Assembly (NCBI GenBank): GCA_003559985.1
Contig: PWJP01000084.1
Location: forward strand, 1-12,085
Source: Saprospirales bacterium
GTDB lineage: Bacteria; Bacteroidota; Bacteroidia; Chitinophagales; Saprospiraceae
Length of the DNA stretch: 12,085 nt
Direction: 5' to 3'
The first letter of the stretch is position 1. The number at the start of each line of letters is the position of its first letter. This document shows positions 7,082 through 12,085 of the stretch, one piece after another. Below the pieces are notes generated by a model, which was given only the letters and a program-made list of their open reading frames with translations, made no database searches and was not told where the DNA came from. The position numbers and the translations under genes were made by a program.

Positions 7082-7099
7082 TACTATTTTCAAATAGTA
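7082..7099. promoter_or_regulatory. AT-rich 18-bp palindrome at the start of the hypothetical gene
   Basis: TACTATTTTCAAATAGTA is an 8-bp perfect inverted repeat with a 2-nt centre, ending 6 nt before the ATG at 7075. A 2-nt loop is too tight for an RNA hairpin, so a DNA-binding protein operator is the more natural reading. On the - strand it also contains TACTATTTG, one nucleotide longer than a TAnnTTTG promoter box, so it may overlap the promoter. Confidence 0.4.
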
Positions 7100-7166
7100 A
7101 AATTAGTATATTTATCCGATTGATGGTCAATCACTCACAAAAAAAATTATGTATGAGGTCACAAAA

Positions 7167-7284
7167 AAAAAATATTTATATGTAGCTTTTTGTTGCATAG
7201 AACGGCCACCTCCACGCCTTTACAAATGGGCAATTATATAGATTATATAAATTTGTAATATGATATAGAAAAAATATTTATATG
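7167..7284 (+). repeat. Two copies of a 16-bp direct repeat in the divergent promoter region
   Basis: AAAAAATATTTATATG occurs at 7167-7182 and again at 7269-7284, 102 bp apart start to start. Between them lies a shorter tandem ATTATATA (7233-7240 and 7242-7249). All sit in the AT-rich region between the divergent hypothetical and T9SS cargo genes. They could be regulator sites or upstream elements, but low complexity raises the chance of coincidence. Confidence 0.5.
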
Positions 7285-7312
7285 AAAATTTTTCAGATGT
7301 CCAAAAAATGCC

Positions 7313-7320
7313 TACTTTTG
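7313..7320 (+). promoter_or_regulatory. Bacteroidota-type -7 promoter box for the T9SS cargo gene
   Basis: TACTTTTG matches TAnnTTTG exactly and ends 25 nt before the ATG at 7346. The -33 region is T-rich (AAAATTTTTC, about 7285-7294) without a clear TTG. The predicted leader contains a small dyad, TCAAC-TG-GTTGA (7330-7341). Confidence 0.5.
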
Positions 7321-7345
7321 TACCAAACATCAACTGGTTGAACTC

Positions 7346-9853
7346 ATGAACAAGGCATTCCTTATTTTCTTGCAGGTGTTGCTTGTAAGTTGCCTGACTC
7401 ACACAACTGAGGCTACTGCTCAGTCACAGTCCCACAGCCCCTATGAGACCCATGAAATTCTCAAGGATTCAACATTTGAGTCAAACACTTTCAGCGCCTT
7501 TACCCTCTACATAATTAGTCACCCAAACAACGGTTCTGCTTCGAGGGCCGGAAATGGTATGAATCGGTATTTCACATACACTCCTGATTCTTCCTTTGTT
7601 GGAAGGGACAGTGTGTCGGTGGAGGTTTATTACACAGTGGGGGGCAATCCGATCATAAAGTGGTACCACTATGCCTTTGATGTCAAGGAGTCCATAGTTT
7701 GGATCAATGATGATGAGTTTATGGTTCCGACAGATAGTGACTGGACCTTTTTGGATTTGATGGCCAATGACAGTTCTACCCTTGGTGATTTGAGTATTAG
7801 CAATGTTTCTGCTGTTAATAATGGACAGGTTGACATTGTGAACGACAGCCTTTTCTTCAAACCCACTGAGGATTTTAGTGGAATGGCTTATGTCAGGTAC
7901 GCAGCATGTGACAGTATCGGAGAATGCGGAAGTGCAACAGCGCACATCAATGTAGTTGATACCGCTGATATGGTCGATCATTCCACCATTCATTTGCACA
8001 CCATGCTCAACCGGTCCATTCGTGTGTCTCTTCCATCAGATGGATTCGAATTGACTCAGGATCCCGATTTGGGAGTGGTGGAACAGCAGAGTGAGACCGG
8101 AATTTGGGAGTACACTCCCATTCAGAATGTCACAGGTCAGGATTCCTTTGAATTCGAACTCGACAGTTCTTATATCACCACAGTTTATATCACCATTCAC
8201 GATTTGGAAAAACCCAATTCGTTCCTGGTGGACGACTACATCTACACCCCGCTGAATGAAAGTGTAGATTTCAATGTATTGGAGAACGACCTCAAGAACA
8301 ATATAAATATCAATTCCTTTACCCAGCCCGATGACGGAAGTCTCACCCACAATGGGAACGGTAATTTTACTTATGCCCCTGATCTGGATTTTTCAGGACA
8401 TGACCAGTTCACATATACGGTTTGCATTCTTGGAAACTGTGAGACGGCCAAAGTCAATATCTTCGTCGGCAACCTCAGTCCTCAAAATGATGCGACCTAC
8501 AAGTTGACTACCACGAAAAACAGACCGTTGGTAATCAACTACGACGTACCCATTTCCAACTTTATGTTCCATACCACCCAGGAGCCTGACTATGGCGACC
8601 TCACCGTTTATCCCGGTTACGATGCGGTTACCATTGGTTGCAACACAGTGAGTGGGAATAACCTGGTTGTTTACGAACCAGATGAGGATTTTGTCGGGCA
8701 GGATGAATTTGAGTTGGAATACTGTGTAGATGGCCAACCGGATTGCCAAATCGTCAAGGTTGAGATTGAAGTTATTGATCTGGTGATTGACTCTATCTGT
8801 GTTTGTATCGATGATTGTGTGTGGCCGGGTGATGTCAATTACGACGGGAAAGTTGATATGCGAGATCTACTCACTCTTGGATGGTATATGGGTGAAACCG
8901 GAGCAGCTCGGGATGATGTGGATCTTCAAAATTGGTACGGACAATCCGGTGACGACTGGGACGATAAGCAATACACCGGAGAAAACTTAAAACACGCAGA
9001 TACCGATGGAGATGGTGTTGTCACCGCAGCAGATACAGCAGCTATTAGCAATTTTTATCACAATGTGCACACCCTTGTCACGGAATCTAATTTTGAATAC
9101 AAGCCCTATTCTGTAAGCCTTGTCGAATCTTCTACCGGGCCCTATCAAGCCGGTGATAGGGTGACTTTTGATGTGGTAGTTGGAAGCAATTCCAATCCGG
9201 TTGTTGATTTGCACGGCATTTCAATGACCTACTTTTTCAACAATGCCCCATTTGGTATATCGGAGTTCGATGCCCACGAGCACAACCAGTCCTGGTTGAC
9301 ATACGATGGTCCCTCTCTGTTTATGGCAAAGTCCTTCGACAGTCAGTTAGATTTTGCACTGACAAGAACGGACGGCTTCGGTGCCGCCGGTTATGGGATT
9401 GTTGCCGAGGTGAGTATTGTGACCGAGGATGACATTGATGGAATCAGGCTTGATAATTCTGAAGACCAATACTTTTCACTTCAACTTGATCTGAAGAACA
9501 TTACCGGTTTTTTCGCTGATGAATCAGAGTTTTTGTTCCCGGAGACAACAGCATTTATTGACATTATTCGTCCCGGAGCTGAGACTATCACTGAATTTGG
9601 TGAGGACCTTCTCCATCTTTTCCCCAATCCATCCGGCCCCGGCCAGGGTATCAATCTCCACATGAACGGAGGCTTTGAAATTGAGGAGATACAGGTTTAC
9701 GATGTGATGGGTAAATTGATCATGCAGCGCGACGACATCGCCTCAAACAGGTACCACTTTGACCTTTCTGAAAAAGCTACCGGCCTCTACATTGTTCGTA
9801 TTAAAACGGACGGAGGTGTGGTGAGTCGGAAATTCCAGTGGGTGAGTGAATAA
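7346..9853 (+). CDS. T9SS-secreted multidomain protein: Ig/cadherin-like repeats, split dockerin, cohesin-like domain, type A sorting domain
   Basis: This 835-aa protein is predicted to be exported by Sec and then moved across the outer membrane by T9SS. A signal peptide (about 1-25) ends TEATAQ, though LVSC at 13-16 also resembles a lipobox. Five tandem beta-sandwich repeats follow, each with a Y/F-x-P...DF-x-G-x-D core (near residues 76-90, 170-180, 255-268, 341-355 and 443-457), like Big_9/cadherin-type modules. Next come two perfect dockerin-like Ca loops, D496-V-N-Y-D-G-K-V-D-M-R-D507 and D552-T-D-G-D-G-V-V-T-A-A-D563, separated by a 44-residue insert with conserved-looking Trp/Gln/Gly. 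Residues about 585-740 (GPYQAGDRVTFDVVVG, ALTRTDGFGAAGYG) look cohesin-like. The sorting domain (757-835) begins HLFPNPSG and contains VYDVMGKLI and GLYIVRI. No catalytic domain is visible, so an adhesive or structural surface role is inferred. A promoter-like box precedes it and no partner gene adjoins it. Confidence 0.85.
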   Translation: MNKAFLIFLQVLLVSCLTHTTEATAQSQSHSPYETHEILKDSTFESNTFSAFTLYIISHPNNGSASRAGNGMNRYFTYTPDSSFVGRDSVSVEVYYTVGGNPIIKWYHYAFDVKESIVWINDDEFMVPTDSDWTFLDLMANDSSTLGDLSISNVSAVNNGQVDIVNDSLFFKPTEDFSGMAYVRYAACDSIGECGSATAHINVVDTADMVDHSTIHLHTMLNRSIRVSLPSDGFELTQDPDLGVVEQQSETGIWEYTPIQNVTGQDSFEFELDSSYITTVYITIHDLEKPNSFLVDDYIYTPLNESVDFNVLENDLKNNININSFTQPDDGSLTHNGNGNFTYAPDLDFSGHDQFTYTVCILGNCETAKVNIFVGNLSPQNDATYKLTTTKNRPLVINYDVPISNFMFHTTQEPDYGDLTVYPGYDAVTIGCNTVSGNNLVVYEPDEDFVGQDEFELEYCVDGQPDCQIVKVEIEVIDLVIDSICVCIDDCVWPGDVNYDGKVDMRDLLTLGWYMGETGAARDDVDLQNWYGQSGDDWDDKQYTGENLKHADTDGDGVVTAADTAAISNFYHNVHTLVTESNFEYKPYSVSLVESSTGPYQAGDRVTFDVVVGSNSNPVVDLHGISMTYFFNNAPFGISEFDAHEHNQSWLTYDGPSLFMAKSFDSQLDFALTRTDGFGAAGYGIVAEVSIVTEDDIDGIRLDNSEDQYFSLQLDLKNITGFFADESEFLFPETTAFIDIIRPGAETITEFGEDLLHLFPNPSGPGQGINLHMNGGFEIEEIQVYDVMGKLIMQRDDIASNRYHFDLSEKATGLYIVRIKTDGGVVSRKFQWVSE

Positions 9854-9887
9854 ACCCAACTCCGGAAATTTGCTCGCTCTTGTTTGA

Positions 9888-9951
9888 CTGAAGCTCCAAT
9901 TGTTGGTTCAGAAGATATTAACTGTGTTTGCAGTCATAAATCTTTTTTTTT
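9888..9951 (+). terminator. Possible terminator region after the T9SS cargo gene
   Basis: An imperfect hairpin (CTGAA 9888-9892 with TTCAG 9907-9911, and CCAA 9896-9899 with TTGG 9903-9906) is followed by a weak ACTG/CAGT stem (9921-9934) and then nine Ts at 9943-9951. The T-run lies 8 nt after the weak stem and far from the better hairpin, so this is a poor fit to a classical intrinsic terminator. Confidence 0.3.
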
Positions 9952-10022
9952 CATTGCTGTCCAGGTTTTCTGAAAATTTCGCTTGTGTAACATTTGTCAC
10001 AATCGTTGCATATAGGTCGCCG

Positions 10023-10030
10023 TAACTTTG
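10023..10030 (+). promoter_or_regulatory. Bacteroidota-type -7 promoter box for thioredoxin
   Basis: TAACTTTG matches TAnnTTTG exactly, 41 nt before the ATG at 10072. TTG at 10006-10008 is nearer than the usual -33 spacing. The box lies inside the TTG-initiated reading that begins at 9994, which argues for the downstream ATG start. Confidence 0.5.
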
Positions 10031-10071
10031 TCAATGTAATACCGATAGTGGTAATTTTTGACAAAAAACAT

Positions 10072-10395
10072 ATGATCATGAACGCAACGAAGAAAAAAGT
10101 GAGCTTCAAAGAACTAATTGAATCTGATACCCCGGTTTTGGTGGACTTTTACGCCAATTGGTGTGGACCCTGCAAAATGCTTTCTCCCGTACTGGCCCAA
10201 TTGGCTTCAAAGCACAGTGGAGATATTAAGGTGGTGAAAATCGATGTCGATAAAAACCCCAAAGCTGCGCAATCCTTACAAGTCAGGGGTGTACCAACGA
10301 TGATACTTTTCCAAAATGGTGAAATTCTCTGGAGGAAATCCGGATACATGAGTCTTTCTCAGTTGGAATCTGAGCTTGAACCTCACATTGCTTAA
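10072..10395 (+). CDS. trxA: Thioredoxin
   Basis: This small cytoplasmic thioredoxin (107 aa from this ATG, 105 aa from the ATG at 10078) reduces protein disulfides using electrons from thioredoxin reductase. The sequence shows VLVDFYANWCGPCKM with the canonical redox pair Cys31 and Cys34, the buried Asp in VDFYA, and the cis-Pro loop GVPT (Pro75) opposite the active site. The later strand TMILFQNGE and the C-terminal helix SQLESELEPHI complete the fold. A longer reading starting at TTG 9994 would add a 26-residue tail unlike the family and would include the promoter-like box, so it is rejected. The two ATGs at 10072 and 10078 cannot be separated by sequence alone. There is no signal peptide. 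The gene appears monocistronic and converges on paaD. Confidence 0.93.
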   Translation: MIMNATKKKVSFKELIESDTPVLVDFYANWCGPCKMLSPVLAQLASKHSGDIKVVKIDVDKNPKAAQSLQVRGVPTMILFQNGEILWRKSGYMSLSQLESELEPHIA

Positions 10396-10544
10396 GTTGG
10401 CTCATTTGTATTGGCAAAACCACCTTGTTTGTAAAGTAGATTCAGTTGTATAGTTAGAAATTTGATTTGATTGAGGTGGGGTAAGTACTGGAATAGGAGG
10501 GGCACTATCAACGAAGTTTTAAGCCCTCAGCACAGCAGTTGCAA

Positions 10545-11048
10545 TCAATGGCATTTAAAGTAATCAAAGGGCTCCTTGCAATCCTTGCACTGATGCAGGG
10601 ATTTGCAGGGTGTACTGCCAAATCGATTGGTCATTGTGGTGTTTTTGGAGCCACAGTGGGGGCACTCGATGGCAGGCATGTCACCAAATAGTTCAGATTC
10701 TTTGCCTTCGTTATCGAGTGGTGGGGCGATGCCGTATTCCTTAAGAGCTTTTTTACCCTTTTCCGACATCCATTTTGTGGTCCAGGCTGGTGATAAAACA
10801 GTTTTGACCTCCAGGTCATTGATACCGGCATCCAACAGGGCAGTGGTGATTTCCATTTGGATGACACTCATGGCAGGGCAACCGGAGTAGGTGGGAGTGA
10901 TGGTAACCACCCACTTGCCGTCCACCTTCTCTATGTCACGAACAATCCCCAGATCAACCACAGAGATGACAGGGATTTCCGGGTCTTTAACATTCTCCAG
11001 TATCTCCCAAATTTCCTTTTCCGTTATGTCAATCGCCGTGTGATTCAT
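10545..11048 (-). CDS. paaD: Phenylacetyl-CoA 1,2-epoxidase maturation protein PaaD
   Basis: This 167-aa protein has an N-terminal MIP18/DUF59 domain with DPEIPVISVVDLGIV (22-36) and TPTYSGCPAM (51-60). The C-terminal Cys-rich domain has Cys at 129, 132, 148, 154, 157 and 166 (CPHCGS, PCKS, QCKDC, KCH). That matches PaaD (also called PaaJ), needed for activity of the phenylacetyl-CoA epoxidase PaaABCE and thought to act in Fe-S or metal-centre assembly. The frame is open back to 11165, but that start would overlap paaC by 110 bp. The ATG at 11048 gives a normal family length and leaves 7 nt after the paaC stop. ATG 11090 (35-bp overlap) is the alternative. It is the last paa gene in the run; no paaE follows before the convergent thioredoxin. 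Confidence 0.92.
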   Translation of the reverse strand: MNHTAIDITEKEIWEILENVKDPEIPVISVVDLGIVRDIEKVDGKWVVTITPTYSGCPAMSVIQMEITTALLDAGINDLEVKTVLSPAWTTKWMSEKGKKALKEYGIAPPLDNEGKESELFGDMPAIECPHCGSKNTTMTNRFGSTPCKSLHQCKDCKEPFDYFKCH

Positions 11049-11055
11049 AATAGGT

Positions 11056-11823
11056 TTACCATTTTTGTCCCGGATAGGTTCTTTGTACATGCTGCATTTC
11101 AGCCAAAATATATCCGTGGTGTTCCGTGTGAATACCTTTTTTACCACCGCTGTACATAAATGCATCTTCGGGCACCTGCAGTCCGGCTCTATCTAAAATC
11201 TGAGATCGGTACTCGTTAGAGAGGGATTTTACTTGATTCAAATCTACCCCAATACCTCTATCTGCCATCAATTGGTCGAGTTCATCCACTTGAGTGAGTT
11301 CTCCACTGTAAGCCCAGAGGCTGTCGATGGCTTTTTCCATTCTCTTTTTGCTCTCTTCCGTACCGTCCCCAAGTCTGATCGTCCACTCTGAGCTGAATTT
11401 TCTGTGGTATGCCACTTCTTTGATTGATTTCTCAGCTATGTCGCGAAGACGTTCATCCCCGGATCTGGTAAGGGCATCTACAAAAAAGAAGTGCCAGGAG
11501 TCGAAAATAAATTGACGGAAGATGGTGTGGGCAAAATCGCCATTGGGGAGTTCAACCAACTGGCAGTTTCTAAACTGCATCCCGTCCCGGTGAAACGCCA
11601 GGGTGTCTTCTGTTTCTTCCCCACCAATGAGTTCTGCTGCGTATTGCAGATACATGCGCGACTGTCCCAAAAGATCCAGTGCCATATTGGTTATGGCAAT
11701 GTCTTGTTCCAAAACCGGTCCGTGACCACAGAGTTCTGATAATCTGTGACCGAGAATCAGTGTATTGTCGGCCGCTCTAAGGACATATTCCGCGAGCGGT
11801 TCATATTCCGTATAGGATTTCAT
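11056..11823 (-). CDS. paaC: Phenylacetyl-CoA 1,2-epoxidase structural subunit PaaC
   Basis: This 255-aa ferritin-like helical protein is PaaC (also PaaI). In the epoxidase it pairs with the catalytic subunit PaaA as a structural partner, in the cytoplasm, during aerobic ring epoxidation of phenylacetyl-CoA. Family marks include LILGHRLSELCGHGP (22-36), LEQDIAITNMALDLLGQ (38-54), KEVAYH (135-140) and the C-terminus HTEHHGYILAEMQ...PGQKW, much like E. coli PaaC, which from memory ends EMQYLQRVLPGQQW. Length is close to the usual 250 or so. The ATG at 11823 follows the paaB stop by 32 nt and paaD starts 7 nt after the stop, as expected in one operon. Confidence 0.95.
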   Translation of the reverse strand: MKSYTEYEPLAEYVLRAADNTLILGHRLSELCGHGPVLEQDIAITNMALDLLGQSRMYLQYAAELIGGEETEDTLAFHRDGMQFRNCQLVELPNGDFAHTIFRQFIFDSWHFFFVDALTRSGDERLRDIAEKSIKEVAYHRKFSSEWTIRLGDGTEESKKRMEKAIDSLWAYSGELTQVDELDQLMADRGIGVDLNQVKSLSNEYRSQILDRAGLQVPEDAFMYSGGKKGIHTEHHGYILAEMQHVQRTYPGQKW

Positions 11824-11855
11824 GTTTTCGGTATTAAAAGTTGACTTCAGTAATC

Positions 11856-12085
11856 TTACATATGCTTGACCTCATCCGGCAGGTCGTAAAAAGTGGGGTG
11901 GCGGTAAATTTTATTGTCAGCGGGTTCAAAAAGAGACCCTTCATCTGCCGGATTGGAGGCCTTGACGTGTTTGGATTCCACCACCCAAATACTCACGCCC
12001 TCATTGCGCCGGGTATAAACATCTCTGGCGTTTTCAATGGCCATTTCTGCATCCGCGGCATGTAAGCTGCCGACGTGTTTGTGGT
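11856..12085 (-). CDS. paaB: Phenylacetyl-CoA 1,2-epoxidase subunit PaaB (5' end outside window)
   Basis: The frame is open to the window edge and encodes the last 75 residues of PaaB, a small non-catalytic subunit of the phenylacetyl-CoA epoxidase complex. HKHVGSLHAADAEMAIENA, YTRRNEG, SIWVVES and the end YRHPTFYDLPDEVKHM closely follow E. coli PaaB as I recall it (HRHVGSLHAAD, YRHPTFY...EHM). PaaB is about 95 residues, so roughly 20 N-terminal residues lie beyond the edge. An internal ATG at 12044 would cut off the conserved HVGSLHAAD and is not the start. paaA is expected next, upstream. Confidence 0.93.
   Translation of the reverse strand, partial: HKHVGSLHAADAEMAIENARDVYTRRNEGVSIWVVESKHVKASNPADEGSLFEPADNKIYRHPTFYDLPDEVKHM

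Noticed and set aside
7076..7093. TTG start adding six residues to the 476-aa hypothetical protein
   Set aside because: It runs through the 18-bp palindrome and near-promoter box; ATG 7075 keeps the conserved-looking N-terminus.
7330..7341. TCAAC-TG-GTTGA dyad in the leader of the T9SS cargo gene
   Set aside because: Five-bp arms are too short to claim a regulator site, and the 2-nt loop rules out a stable RNA hairpin.
7220..7402. 60-aa hydrophobic frame on the - strand across the T9SS gene start
   Set aside because: It overlaps the promoter and signal peptide of a well-supported gene, and its Ile/Tyr-rich end comes from AT-rich intergenic DNA.
9994..10071. TTG-initiated N-terminal extension of thioredoxin
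   Set aside because: It would add 26 residues not typical of thioredoxins and contains the exact TAACTTTG promoter-like box. The ATGs at 10072 and 10078 give the normal length.
10396..10544. Gap between the convergent thioredoxin and paaD genes searched for a bidirectional terminator
   Set aside because: The only pairing seen is CCACCT with AGGTGG separated by a long loop; no convincing hairpin with a T-run was found.

Overview
The window looks like a chromosomal segment from a member of the Bacteroidota. Several things point there: a secreted protein ending in a type IX secretion (T9SS) C-terminal sorting domain, promoter-like TAnnTTTG boxes just ahead of several starts, little Shine-Dalgarno signal, an outer-membrane TPR/PD40/OmpA/SPOR protein, a mevalonate-type GHMP kinase, and an acyltransferase E2 of the form usual in this phylum. 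The 476-aa hypothetical protein resembles a family I associate with Saprospiria/Chitinophagia-like lineages, but I cannot fix a genus from sequence alone.

Layout, left to right. Positions 1-16 look like the right arm of a terminator cut by the window edge. A promoter-like box then precedes a complete 2-oxo acid dehydrogenase E2 gene (87-1469, +), which seems to be its own transcription unit. After a gap holding a TTCG-loop hairpin and a possible 42-aa membrane peptide comes a tight + strand pair: the 783-aa TPR/PD40/OmpA/SPOR envelope protein (1666-4017), and 6 nt later a PmtA-like SAM methyltransferase (4024-4611). The methyltransferase runs 57 bp into the 3' end of a GHMP kinase on the - strand (4555-5490) that carries the mevalonate kinase catalytic residues. 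Upstream of the kinase on the same strand is a 476-aa all-helical hypothetical protein (5645-7075).

A 270-bp AT-rich divergent region (7076-7345) with a palindrome, a 16-bp direct repeat and a promoter-like box separates that gene from an 835-aa T9SS cargo protein (7346-9853, +). The cargo has five tandem Ig/cadherin-like repeats, a split dockerin-like calcium module, a cohesin-like domain and the sorting domain. A monocistronic thioredoxin (10072-10395, +) follows. It converges on the - strand genes paaB (partial, 5' end outside the window), paaC and paaD (12085 down to 10545), which encode parts of the phenylacetyl-CoA 1,2-epoxidase complex.

Together the genes cover central metabolism (branched-chain or related 2-oxo acid oxidation, aerobic phenylacetate catabolism, isoprenoid precursor synthesis), redox maintenance and cell-envelope or surface functions. 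No rRNA, tRNA, CRISPR array, insertion sequence or prophage gene is visible. No gene-free stretch exceeds about 270 bp. The 149-bp gap 10396-10544 and the 154-bp gap 5491-5644 hold nothing convincing beyond what is listed. The strongest leads are the multi-domain secreted protein with dockerin- and cohesin-like modules on one chain, and the envelope operon with its degenerate OmpA domain and possible small upstream peptide. Nothing here is clearly a wholly new system.
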